This document shows positions 47,513 through 57,344 of a DNA stretch of 64,000 nt, in pieces; the first letter of the stretch is position 1; each line of letters begins with the position of its first letter. A program made the position numbers and the translations under genes. This DNA comes from Kitasatospora paranensis (GTDB lineage: Bacteria > Actinomycetota > Actinomycetes > Streptomycetales > Streptomycetaceae): assembly GCF_039544005.1 (NCBI RefSeq), contig NZ_BAABKV010000001.1, positions 186,001-250,000 of the forward strand, given 5' to 3'. Below the pieces are notes generated by a model. That model was not told the DNA's origin. It searched no databases and saw only the letters and a list, made by a program, of their open reading frames with translations.

Positions 47513-48544
47513 GATTCTTCGTCCTTTCCGGATCTCGTGTCGGTCCCACCCATCGGGCCCCCACCGGCTTTGGCGGGCCCTTCGCGCGTGCCGGCGCGCG
47601 CCGACAGGGGCGGCTGCGCGAGGACGAGGGCGCCGGCGCCGGGCGCGGTGGAGGCGGTCATGCGGGCCCGTAGTCCCAGTGGAACCGTCAGGTTGAGCTT
47701 TCCGTGTCCGGCCGGCAATCCGGCCGCCACCGGTATCCCGAGCCCGGCCAGCCGGTCGTGCATGACGTCGGCCAGCGCTTGCGGGTCGCCGCAGTCGGTG
47801 AAGTCCCCCAGCACCACTCCGGCCGCCGACTGCAGGACCCCGGCCCGGCGGAGCTGGGTGAGGATCCGGTCCAACCGGTACGGCTCCTCACCGGTGTCCT
47901 CCAAGAACAGCAGGCACCCGTCCGGCAGCCCGTACCCGGGCACGCCGATCGAGGAGGCGAGCAGGCTGGCGTTGCCACCGGCCAGCACCCCCTCGGCCGT
48001 GCCCGCGACCAGCGCCGGCGCTGCCAGCGGCAGGGCGCGCACGGACGTCGGTTCGAACAGCACCCGGCGAAGGTGCTCCACCGACTGCGGATCGGCGAAC
48101 GCCCCAGTACCCGGCATCGGCCCGTGAAGGGTCGCCACCCTCAGCCGGGCCGCGAACAGCCGGTGCAGCTCGGTGACGTCGCTGAATCCCACTAGCGGCT
48201 TCGGCGCGGCCCGCGCGAGGACACCCCAGTCCAGCAGGTCCGCCATCCGCTGGCAGCCGTACCCGCCGCGCGCACAGAACACCGCAGCCACGGCCGGGTC
48301 CAACCAAGCCTGCTGCAGATCGGCCGCCCGATCCAGGTCGGCGCCCGCGAGGTGGCCAAGGTGGGTGTCGGACACGTGGGGCATGACCCGGACCTTCCAG
48401 GCCCCACTCCTCCAGCCGCGCCACACCACGATCCAGCTGCCCGGCGGGCACCGGGCCGGCCGGCGCGACGACAGCTACCGTGTCGCCCGACCTCAGCGCC
48501 GGCGGGCGGCGACAGACGCCGCCCGCCGCCCAGAGCGTGCTCAC
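47500..48544 (-). CDS. S66 family L,D-carboxypeptidase (LdcA-like), frameshift
   Basis: 347 aa when restored. SGDTVAVVAPAGPV is the N-terminal strand, AVFCARGGYGCQRM contains the R-G-G-Y-G box, KPLVGFSDVTELHRLF carries the nucleophile-region S-D-x-T, and LEDTGEEPYRLDRIL and GDFTDC hold the Glu and later residues. LdcA removes the terminal D-Ala from L-Ala-D-Glu-DAP-D-Ala during wall recycling. GTG 48544 overlaps the S9 stop. One extra base near 48393-48398 separates RLEEWGL from KVRVMPHVSD. Confidence 0.85.
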
Positions 48545-50581
48545 CGCCCGCCCTCCGCGGGCGCCTGCCCGGCGATGCCGAAGATCTCCTGATAGAACGC
48601 GAGCTCGGCCTTCAGAACGGTGGCGATCGTCTCCCCTGCCGCCACCCGTGCTGCTCCCCCGGTAGTTCCAGCAGCGTGCAGGGCACGCCGGCGGCGGCCA
48701 GCGCCTCGGCGAACACCCGCGACTGCTGCGGCTCGACGATGACGTCCTCCAGCCCATGCATCAGCAGCGCCGGACCGCTCGCCCGGTGCGCGTTGAGCAC
48801 CGGCGACCGTTCCGCGTACTGGTCGGCCGCCTCCGGCAGGGGACCGATCAGACCGTCCAGGTAGCGGGACTCGAAGTCGTGCGTGTTGGCGGCCCACGCA
48901 ACAGGGTCGGTGATGCCGTAATGCGAGACAGCGCCCGCGTATAGGCCCGCCCGCGTGAGTGAGGCCACGGCCGTCCAGCCGCCCGCGCTGCCGCCGCGCA
49001 CCGCCAGGCGTCGCTCGTCGGCGAGCCCGCGCGCGACTAGGCCGCGCGCCACGGCCGCGCAGTCTCCAACGTCCACCAGGCCCCAGGTGCCGCGCAGCCG
49101 CTCGCGGTAGGTCCGTCCGTACCCGGTGGAGCCGCCGTAGTCGACGTCCACCACGCCGATACCGCGGCTGGTGAAGTACGCGACCTCCAAATCGAGCGCC
49201 ATGGGTGAGCTGCCGGTCGGGCCGCCATGGACGAACACCACCCACGGCGGCAACTCGTCTGCCGCCACACGGTGATCCGCGTTGCGCGGCGGGTACAGCA
49301 CCGCGTGTACGGCCTGTCCGTCCGGCCGGTGGAACACCTCCGCGTACGGCTGCGGCAGCCAGTCGGCGAAACGCAGCGCACCGCTGTCGCCTCCCGTCAC
49401 CGACTCATGGATGCCATCGCCGGTGGCTGCGGCGGTCAGGTCGGCCAGCACGACACGGTGGTGCGAGTCCGGCGAGCCCGCCACGCAGACTGCCTTCCCG
49501 TCGGCCGCGTGCACCGTCGCAGCGAAGTCCGTGTACGGCAGCGGCAGATCACGCACACTGTCGTCGGACGGATCGACTACCCCCAGCCGGCGGCTGCTGC
49601 CCGTCCCGTGCACCGCGACCACCCGCCCATCGGGCAGCGGCGCGAACCACGCCGCCCCCGGCTTCCACAGCGCCCCGGCGAACTCCTCCTGCCGCGGCGC
49701 GACCGCACGGACCTCACCGCCGTCGGCCGGAACAAGGTGCAGGTTCCACCACCCGTCCGGATCGGTGACCGCCCACAGGGTGTCGGCGTCCCGCCACTCC
49801 GCCTGAGCGACCGAGCACCCCCTGCCGCCCGCCAGGACGCGATACCCGGCGTCCTCACCACCGTCCAGCGCCACGACGCACAACTCGCTCTCATCCCACG
49901 GCATATGCGGATGATTCCAGCCGATCCATGACAAATACCGCCCATCCGGGGACTGCCGCGGACAGGCCAGGAAGTCGTAGCCACCGGCCAGCACCCGCAC
50001 CCGAGACGGGTCCAGCGCGGCGGACCCGTCCATAGGCACCGCCACCACCTCCCGCACAACCTCGCGCGGATGTGCGCCCACGCTCTCCCGCACGCACCAC
50101 ACCTCCGCCCGGCCGGACGGCGCGACAAGGTCGCCGTAGCGCACCGCAGGGCCGCCACCGCCATCCGGCACCACCGCCGTCAACGGCACCGGCTGCACAC
50201 CCGGACCCGCCACCCACAGGCGCTGATCGTGCCAATCGACGAACACCAGACCAGTGGCACCGCGCCCCGAACCATCATCCGGCAACCCGACAGGCCGCCA
50301 GGCACGACCGCCGTACTCGTGCAACCGGCTGCGGGCGTTGAACCCTACGGGCAGCAAATCCTCCACCACACCGTCCACGGACCGGCGCACCACACAGCGC
50401 CGACCCCCTCGAGGGGACGCGGCTCGTCCCACCACACAGCAGCGTCGCCAGGCTCCCCCACGAGCTCCACCCAGCCGGGGATTCCGTCCTCGCGCGCCAC
50501 ATCCTCGGGCCCGATCGGGGAAGGCCAGGCGCCCGGCGCCAACCGACCGCTGCGGGCCTGCCGGCCCCGTGTTCCAGTCAT
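48541..50581 (-). CDS. S9 family prolyl-oligopeptidase-type peptidase, two frameshifts
   Basis: 680 aa when restored. A beta-propeller part (SPDGRYLSWIGWNHPHMPWDES, HEYGG) is followed by an alpha/beta hydrolase domain with PWVVFVHGGPTGSS, YGGSTGYGR, VRGGSAGGWTAV (nucleophile Ser), GLEDVIV (Asp) and GEQHGWRQG (His). Missing bases at C5 50404-50408 and C4 48633-48636 restore the N- and C-termini. ATG 50581 begins TGTRGRQARSG. It cleaves short peptides. It starts the four-gene peptidase operon, all members overlapping or nearly so. Confidence 0.85.
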
Positions 50582-50654
50582 GGGTTCCACCAATGCTTCT
50601 TATGGAAAATTCGTGCACGCGGCACCGGGTCAGGGGAAGGATCGAAGCGGGCCA

Positions 50655-51536
50655 TCAATCGCCCAGGAAGCGTTCCAGCATGACGTTGGCCTCCTCCCTG
50701 CGCTCCAGACGCCGCAGCGCTCCCTTCGACCGGGCGGCCGCAGCCGTCACCAACGCATGCCCGAGGGCGACCAGCGCGGTCGGCGAGTCGGCGAAGGAAG
50801 CGCCACTGGTCGCCGCGGTCAGCACCTGATCGGCGATCCTCGCAACCGGCGAACCGTGCACATCCGCGACGGCCACCAACAACACACCGCGCTCACGCAG
50901 AGCACCCGCCGCACGAAGCGTCCAGCCGTCGTACCGGCGCACCGAGTAGGCAACCGCCACGTCCTTGGGCCCCGCGTCGGTCAGCGCCTCCACCGCACGG
51001 TCGGCGCTCCCGTCCAAAAGGACGACACGACCCAGAACGCTCTCCAGATCAGCCGCCAGCAGCTGTGCCAGACCACGGCTTCGGCCGGTGCCGAGGACGA
51101 ACCGCTGCCGGGCCGCCAGCAAGGCCAGTGCAGCGCTGTGCAACGTACCGTCATCGCACGCCCCGTGCAGCGTCGCCGTCACGTTCGCGGCCTCCTGCTC
51201 AGCCATCCTGGCGGTCAGACCGGGAATCTGAGCCGGCCGCAGACGAGCCCGGAACCGCGCCCTCGGGTCGATCAGCTGCCCATCGAGGCGCTCGGCGACC
51301 CGCGCCTGCAGCTCGCCCAGGTCGCGGAATCCCGCCCTGCTCATCAGCCGGTGCAGATCGCCACGGCCAGCACCGGTCCCGGCCAGCAGAGCCGCCGCCG
51401 GCTCCAACGCCGACCGCGGCCAGTCCGCCAGCATGGCGTGGGCCAGCAGCTGCTCGGCGCCGCCCAGTTCGTCACCCGCGTCGGCCAGCAGCTCCGCGGG
51501 CTCGGACCACGCCGACGCGTACCCAGCCGTCGTCAC
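50655..51536 (-). CDS. RpiR/MurR-type regulator (HTH plus SIS domain)
   Basis: About 293 aa; start uncertain, GTG 51536 chosen, the frame opens to 51713. A diverged helical N-terminal domain (DLHRLMSRAGFRDLGELQARV) precedes a SIS-like domain (RQRFVLGTGRSRGLAQLLAADLE, VAVAYSVRRYDGWTLRAAGALRERGVLLVAVAD, SPVARIADQVL). RpiR proteins bind phosphosugars or related metabolites. It lies 73 bp before the S9 operon in the same direction and is divergent from an XRE-cupin regulator, so it probably controls the peptidase set. Confidence 0.7.
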   Translation of the reverse strand: MTTAGYASAWSEPAELLADAGDELGGAEQLLAHAMLADWPRSALEPAAALLAGTGAGRGDLHRLMSRAGFRDLGELQARVAERLDGQLIDPRARFRARLRPAQIPGLTARMAEQEAANVTATLHGACDDGTLHSAALALLAARQRFVLGTGRSRGLAQLLAADLESVLGRVVLLDGSADRAVEALTDAGPKDVAVAYSVRRYDGWTLRAAGALRERGVLLVAVADVHGSPVARIADQVLTAATSGASFADSPTALVALGHALVTAAAARSKGALRRLERREEANVMLERFLGD

Positions 51537-51740
51537 CGCCGACCACCGACGGATCCGGCGCTGGCCCAAATGCAGCACCTGCGGCACCGGGAACGAGACA
51601 GACGACGAGGAAGGATCACGGCGGACTCCCTGGCGTTGGAACGGCGGGCGGCCTGTAGCGTTCAGGACTTCGGTCGGCACGGGAGCCACACACCTGTGCG
51701 ACAGAGATCCCACGGCTTCACGTGGTCACAGGAGGCGGCA

Positions 51741-52385
51741 GTGGCAGGTAGGGAAAGCTCCGGAGCACTCGACGGCCCAGCGGGCCCGGGAGAATCCGAC
51801 AGGGAGAGCGCAGCGGCGCGCCTGGGGATGCGGCTTTCCGCAGCCCGCGCCCGCCTACACCTCACACTGGAGGGCGTCGCCCAGCGCAGCGGACTGTCAC
51901 GCAGCTTCCTCAGCCGTCTGGAAGCCGGACGCGCCAACCCCACCTTGGACAGCCTGGAACGAATCGCCGAGGCCGTGGAGACCCCGTTGTCGGTGCTGCT
52001 GGGCGGAGCGCCACTGGCAGGGCGGACCCCTGCGGCAGCCCCATACAGCACCCTGCACCGCCCGCACCGACCACCTCGCACATGGCCGCCAGGTGAAGGA
52101 CGCACAGTGCCACTCACCCCGGTCGGGGCACGCCGCTTCGAGGCCGTGCTCGCCGAAGGCACCCCAGCCCACCACGCCTTCGACACATCCCATCCAGGCG
52201 AAGAACTGTGCGTGGTGATGACAGGAAGGGTTTCTGCCCAGGTCGGCAAGGAACAATTCGTCCTGGAACCCGGAGACGCCCTGCACTACGACTCCACCAT
52301 CGTGCACCGCCTGGCCGCCTTGGACGGCCACAGCCGCTACCTGCTCATCGTGGCCAGCCCGGCCGCCGCGCCGCGGCGATCCTAG
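51741..52385 (+). CDS. XRE-cupin transcriptional regulator
   Basis: 214 aa. HTH_3 domain (MRLSAARARLHLTLEGVAQRSGLSRSFLSRLEAGRANPTLDSLERIAEAV) followed by a cupin (SHPGEELCVVMTGRVSAQVG, FVLEPGDALHYDSTIVHRLAAL). This architecture controls amino-acid, polyamine or amine catabolism in many bacteria. GTG 51741 follows GGAGG. Divergent from the RpiR gene with about 204 bp between starts, so the two likely share a control region. Confidence 0.85.
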   Translation: MAGRESSGALDGPAGPGESDRESAAARLGMRLSAARARLHLTLEGVAQRSGLSRSFLSRLEAGRANPTLDSLERIAEAVETPLSVLLGGAPLAGRTPAAAPYSTLHRPHRPPRTWPPGEGRTVPLTPVGARRFEAVLAEGTPAHHAFDTSHPGEELCVVMTGRVSAQVGKEQFVLEPGDALHYDSTIVHRLAALDGHSRYLLIVASPAAAPRRS

Positions 52386-52572
52386 AGCGCAGGTCGACTC
52401 AGCGGCCGGCCACCACTCCAGGTTTGCCGACACCCGCCGGCCGAGCAGTACGGGAATCTCCACGCCTTCCACCGTACGGGCACCCCGACAACCCGAGCGA
52501 TCGACGAAAGGTCGAGTCCTGGCGCGCAGCACACGACCTCCGGTCCAGGCCTACCGCCGGGTCTCGCCCAGT

Positions 52573-53169
52573 TCAACCACGCGCCGTAACCTGAGTCCCG
52601 CTCGCCCGGCAGCGTCCAGCCCGCCCGAACCACCCATGATCTTCCCTGGGAATCCCGGCCTTCAGACCCGACGGGGCTACGACCCTTGCCCCGGACCCGC
52701 GAACCGCCGAAATGTCCCTCCGCCCGGTGGCGATGGTCAGGCGGGCCCTTCTGCCTTGGACGCTCGGCTTGATCACAGTCAGCGCCGGTCTCCGGTGATG
52801 TCGCTCTCGCGGTGGCGCGCGAGGACGTCTATAAGGGAGGACGGGACGCGGACGCGACTCCAGGTCGATCTTTGGTCTCCATTGATGTCCTGCGGTGTCC
52901 CATTGCCATCCCCAGACCCCGTTGATCCGGCACAATGGCGAGAGGCGGCCTGGTCCGGGGCCGCCGGCCCCGACCTCCGCCAGGAACGTGCGGTACTCCT
53001 CAGGGAGCGTGACGCCGAACTGTGCCTCGGCCTCGGCGATCTCGGCGAGTGTCAGGACTGGTTCGAACAACGGGTAGGACGACGGCTCTGTGCCACGCGC
53101 CCGACGCTCGGCCTCGTCGACGGCGATGACGTGTTCCCGGACTCCTGACCAGTCCACGTGCACGTTCAC
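52573..53169 (-). pseudogene. SMI1/KNR4 family protein, truncated
   Basis: GTG 53169 with AGGAG. The first about 90 residues are a normal SMI1/KNR4 start (EPVLTLAEIAEAEAQFGVTLPEEYRTFLAEVGAGGPGPG, LCRINGVWGWQWD). After this the open frame reads as low-quality arginine/proline-rich sequence instead of the remaining 100 residues of the domain. SMI1 proteins often act as immunity proteins of contact toxins; no toxin gene is nearby. The 187 bp between 52386 and 52572 hold no gene that I can see. Confidence 0.55.
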
Positions 53170-53340
53170 GGCTCTCCTATCGACGGCGAGCACGGACACC
53201 ATGGCCCGCCGCCGAGATCCGACCTTCGTTCGGGCTGACGCTCCAGGTCCCCCGCCTGGCCTTTGCCTTCAAGCGATACACACCCTGTTCAAGCCCGTTG
53301 GGCAAATCACAAGCTATGCCCACGATTTGATGAACCGGCG

Positions 53341-54318
53341 TTATAGGCGGCGGCTGCGCACTGCGGCGTAGGTGCGCTCCAGAGCCCTGAGTGTCCGGGG
53401 GCGGCTGCGCTGGGCCACCCCGACGAACAGACAGTCGACGACGGTCAGCGCCGCGATCCGGCTGGCCATCGCCCCAGAGCGGAACGTCGTCTCACGCACC
53501 GCCGTGGTCAGCACATGGTCGGCGTATTCGGTGATGGCCGAGCGCGGAAAGTTGGTGATGGCCACGGTGATGGCGCCGTTGCGGTGTGCTTCCGAAAGCA
53601 CTTCGACCGTCGCGGCAGTGTCGCCAGTATGCGAGATGCCGATCGCCACATCGCCACCGCGCAGCAGGGCGGCGGAGGTCAATGCCATGTGTGGGTCGAC
53701 CCAGGCGTTTATCCTGCGGCCGATGCGGTGCAGTTTCTGCTGGAGGTCCAGTGCCACCAGGCCGCTGGCGCCGACCCCGTATGCGTCGATGCCGTCTGCC
53801 GACGATAGCGCTTCCACGGCTCGTTTGAGGGCGTGGAGGTCCAGTTGGCCGACGGTGTCTTCCACGGCGCGGGCGTCGGCGAAGCCGAGTTTTGCGACGA
53901 TGTCGGCCAGCGTGTCGCGTGGTCCGATGTCAGGCCCGACAGCTGTCCGGCCGGCGCTGCTTTCCTCGGCGCTGGCTGCGGAGGCCAGGCCGATCCGCAG
54001 GTCGGGGTAGCCCTTGAGGCCGAGGGTGCGGCAGAAGCGCATCACGGTGGTCTCGGAGGTTCGGCATTCGGCGGCCAGCTCGGTGATGGTCTGTGCGGCC
54101 ACGTTCGCCGGGTCGGCGAGTGCTGCCTCGGCGACGCGGCGCTCGGCGGGAGGCAGTGAGGGCAGGAGGGCTCTGATCTGAACGAGGACGGTTTGCGGCG
54201 GGGCGCTGTGCGCGGGGGTGGGGGTTCGGGGGGCGGGTGCTTTGCGCTCGGCAGGGTTGTGATCGACCGTCCGGTCGGTGGTGGTGCGCTTGGGGTGGGC
54301 CTTGTCAGCTGAGGTCAT
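53341..54318 (-). CDS. MurR/RpiR-family regulator (HTH plus SIS domain)
   Basis: 325 aa. N-terminal Pro/Thr-rich tail, then an RpiR helix-turn-helix (LPPAERRVAEAALADPANVAAQTITELA, SETTVMRFCRTLGLKGYPDLRIGLA) and a SIS domain (IDAYGVGASGLVALDLQQKLHRIG, VAIGISHTGDTAATVEVLSEAHRNGAITVAITN, SAITEYADHVL). MurR senses MurNAc-6-phosphate and represses recycling genes; the NagZ-like gene and BadF kinase downstream fit this role. ATG 54318 (MTSADKAHP). Confidence 0.85.
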   Translation of the reverse strand: MTSADKAHPKRTTTDRTVDHNPAERKAPAPRTPTPAHSAPPQTVLVQIRALLPSLPPAERRVAEAALADPANVAAQTITELAAECRTSETTVMRFCRTLGLKGYPDLRIGLASAASAEESSAGRTAVGPDIGPRDTLADIVAKLGFADARAVEDTVGQLDLHALKRAVEALSSADGIDAYGVGASGLVALDLQQKLHRIGRRINAWVDPHMALTSAALLRGGDVAIGISHTGDTAATVEVLSEAHRNGAITVAITNFPRSAITEYADHVLTTAVRETTFRSGAMASRIAALTVVDCLFVGVAQRSRPRTLRALERTYAAVRSRRL

Positions 54319-54377
54319 GGGTGTGCCTTTCATGAACAGGGGATCCGGCGGGGTGGAAGCCTGTCTGCAGGGATGGC

Positions 54378-54806
54378 TCAGAGGTCGGGATCGGCGAGGG
54401 CGTCGCAGACGGCATGGCGCAGCGTAATGGTGGCGGTCGCGTCGCGGCCGAGGTGGACGCGGATGTGGTGAGGAGGACCGTTCACAGGCCGCTGGCGGGG
54501 CGTGGGCAACGCCGGTGGCGGTGAAGCCGGGGTGTTCGGCTCCGGTGGCCGGCCAGTGTTGCGCCAGGTGGTTCCAGGGGTCGTCGCGCAGGCTCCAGCC
54601 GAGGCCTGCGGCTGCTCAGTCCTTAGGTGTGGCATTGCAGTGCCTCGGTGCGCATGCGGGTGGTGCGGTTCGCCGTCTGCGCCGCGGTAGGTCGCGAGGA
54701 CGGTGCCGAGAAGGTCGTCGGAGGCGACGAGGGAGGCTGCGGTGGTGCCGCGGGCGAGGCGCCCGGGAGGGATCGGGGTGGGGCGGGCGGTGCGGGGGGC
54801 CGTCAT
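54378..54806 (-). CDS. Unrecognised small ORF, possibly frameshifted
   Basis: 142 aa, starts TAPRTARPTPIPPGRLARG and ends IRVHLGRDATATITLRHAVCDALADPDL. The middle part (HLRTEQPQASAGAC...) has worse coding bias than an alternative frame reading WSLRDDPWNHLAQHWPATG, which suggests one or two lost bases. Immediately upstream of the RpiR gene in the same direction. No family assigned. Confidence 0.35.
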   Translation of the reverse strand: MTAPRTARPTPIPPGRLARGTTAASLVASDDLLGTVLATYRGADGEPHHPHAHRGTAMPHLRTEQPQASAGACATTPGTTWRNTGRPPEPNTPASPPPALPTPRQRPVNGPPHHIRVHLGRDATATITLRHAVCDALADPDL

Positions 54807-54941
54807 GCCGCGTCCTCCACGAACGGGTCGGTACCACAGGTATGGGGGCCGGGGACCTCTGGTGGCCCCGGGCGATGATTGGTAAGTTTTAACCGCTTGA
54901 AAACCAAATCACGTTGGCAAGTGACGATTGGGGTGGATAGC

Positions 54942-55893
54942 ATGAGTGGCGTCGGGCAGTCCCTGCTGCGTGTAGCACACCACGACGACCTCCCTCGGCT
55001 GCATGAGATCGCAGCAGCCTCGCTCGTGTACGACACCGATGCCGACCGTGTGCTGAATCTGCTCTGGGGCATCACGGCCGACCGCCCCGAACTGCGGATC
55101 GTCGCAGAAATCGACGGCGCTGTCACGGGCCTGGCCCTTGGCTGGCTCGCCCCGCAACCGCTGTCCGACCCTGGCGCGTCCACGAGCCCGCCGGCCATCG
55201 CGCGCACCGGTCACACCTCCTCCTCGCCGTCGATCCGGCCGCCACGGCAGGGGCCACGGGCGAGCACTGCTGGCAGGTGTCGAGAAGCGACTGCGAGCAG
55301 CCGGCGCGGAGCGGCTCGCGGTGCGCGGCACCCCGCCGCACTACGCCTGGCCGGGCATCGACATCCGCTACACCCCGGCCGTGTGCCTCGTAGAGTCCGC
55401 CGGCTACGAGCGCGGCCCCGACGCGGTCAACATGCTCACGGACCTGGCCACGGCCGACCTGGACACGGCCCAGGACGAACAACGCCTGGGCGCGCACGGC
55501 GTCCGGGTACGCCGGGCCGTGCCGGACGACCGCGAGCGCCTGCTGTCCTGGATGCCAACCTGGGGCGGCAGTTGGGTCGGGGAGGTCGCCATCGCCTACG
55601 ACCCACCGCGCTGCCACATCGCGGTGCACGGTGACGGCGAGCAGGCGGAGGTCGTCGGCTTCGGCTGCCACGGCGTCAAACGCGACACGTGGTTTGGCCC
55701 GATGGGCACCGCCGAGTCCCGGCGGGGCCTGGGCGTGGGCGCGATACTGCCGCGCCGTTGCCTGAGCGACCAGCAGAAAGCGGGGATCGGCGAAGCCGAG
55801 ATCGCCTGGACCGGCCCCTACCGGCTCTACGCCCGCGCGGTCGGTTCCCGACTGGAACGAACCTTCCGCCTGTACCACAAGGATCCCGTCTGA
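54942..55893 (+). CDS. GNAT-family N-acetyltransferase, two frameshifts
   Basis: 317 aa when restored. The first GNAT half runs SLLRVAHHDDLPRLHEIA to a lost frame near 55170; after about 55245 the frame reads HGRALLAGVEKRLRAAGAERLAVRG (acetyl-CoA-binding region) and a second half (VRVRRAVPDDRERLLSWMPTWGG, GTAESRRGLGVGAILPRRCL). Two missing bases fit exactly. Tandem GNAT proteins acylate amino groups; in this locus a muropeptide or amino-sugar substrate is conceivable. ATG 54942. An A/T-rich upstream with GTTTT-N9-AAAAC (54887-54905) may be its operator. Confidence 0.7.
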
Positions 55894-55959
55894 GCTTCGA
55901 GCACTGCACCACGGTACAAGTCGACCCGGCACGCCCCTGCACTCCCTGGAGCGGTACAC

Positions 55960-57344
55960 ATGAGCAGCCCACGCCTCCTGCCCCCTTCCGGCCGACCCGT
56001 GTTCGGCCGCTCCGAGCGGCGCGACCGCGCGGTCCGCGCGGCCGTGCGCGCCGACCTGCTGGCCCCCGATGAGACGCCGCTGGCCGCCTTCCTCGACCTG
56101 ACGGGCATCGCCGAAACCGTTGCTGCCCTCCGCAGCGCCTGGCCCCCGAGATCGCGGTCGAGCACACCTTCGCCGCGAAGGCCAACAGCCTGGTGCCGGT
56201 CCTGCGCGTGATGCTCGGGCACGGGCTGGGCTGCGAGGTTGCCAGCCCGGGCGAGCTCGCGCAGGCGCTGGCCGCCGGCTTCACGCCGCAGCACCTGGTC
56301 CTGGACTCGCCCGCGAAAACCCGACCGGAGCTGGAGGCGGCGCTGGCCGCCGGAGTGGCCGTCAACGTCGACAACTACCAGGAGCTGGCCCGCGTCGATG
56401 CCCTGATGGACGGGGCCGGCAGCTCATCCCGGATCGGATTGCGCATCAATCCACAGGTGGGACTGGGGAGTATCGCGGCCATGTCGACGGCCGGCAGTGA
56501 CTCGAAGTTCGGCTTCGCCCTGAGCGACCCCGGGGCACGGAAGGACATCATCAGCGCCTTCCTGGCCCGGCCATGGCTGCGCTGGCTCCACGTGCACGTC
56601 GGCTCCCAGGGCTGCCCGCTGGAACTGTCCGTGGCCGGGGTCGCCGCCGTCGTCGAGCTGGCCGCGGAGATCGACGCGCTGGCCGGCGGCAGCCGCATCG
56701 AGGGCATCGACATCGGTGGCGGCCTGCCCGTCAACTTCGCCGACGATCGCGACGACCCGTCCTTCGCCGACCAGGTCGCCGCTCTGCACGCTGGCGCCCC
56801 CGGACTGCTGACCGGCAGGTACCTGCTGGTGACCGAGTTCGGCCGCTCACTGCTGGCCAAGAACGGCTTCATGGCCTCGCGGGTGGAGTACACCAAGTCC
56901 TCCGGCGGGCGGGCCATCGCACTCACGCACGTCGGAGTGCAAGTCGCCGCCCGCACAGTCTTCCTCCCGGAGTCCTGGCCCTTGCGTGTCCTCGCGTACG
57001 ACGCCAAGGGCCTGCCCCATCCGGTCGGCAAAGGGGCAACCGTGACCCAGGACATCGCCGGGCCGTGCTGCTTCGCCGGCGACCTGGTGGCGCGCGCACG
57101 CGACCTGCCGCCGCTGGCGCCGGGCGACCTCGTGGTAGTGCCCGACACGGGCGCGTACTACTTCTCCACCCCGTTCCACTACAACAGCCTGCCGCAGCCC
57201 GCGGTGCACGCCTTCGAGGTGGACGCGGCAGGCGACGTCCACTTCACAGTGCTGTCCAGGCAGGAGACGGTAGCGGACATCGTGGCCCGCACCCTCGGCG
57301 AGACGACGGCCCTCTCTGCGACGGCCCCCGGGGACGCCCGATGA
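55960..57344 (+). CDS. Fold-type III PLP enzyme (diaminopimelate-decarboxylase-like), frameshift in a C5 run
   Basis: 461 aa when restored. Restoring one C at 56143-56147 gives HTFAAKANSLVPVLRVM with the PLP Lys, followed by GCEVASPGELAQAL, the H-V-G-S-Q sequence (LHVHVGSQGCPL), GIDIGGGLPVNF, TEFGRSLLAKNGF and VVPDTGAYYFS, the DapDC/alanine-racemase-fold motif series. Likely a D- or meso-amino acid decarboxylase rather than biosynthetic LysA, given the recycling context. ATG 55960; the stop overlaps the nagZ-like ATG at 57341. Confidence 0.8.
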
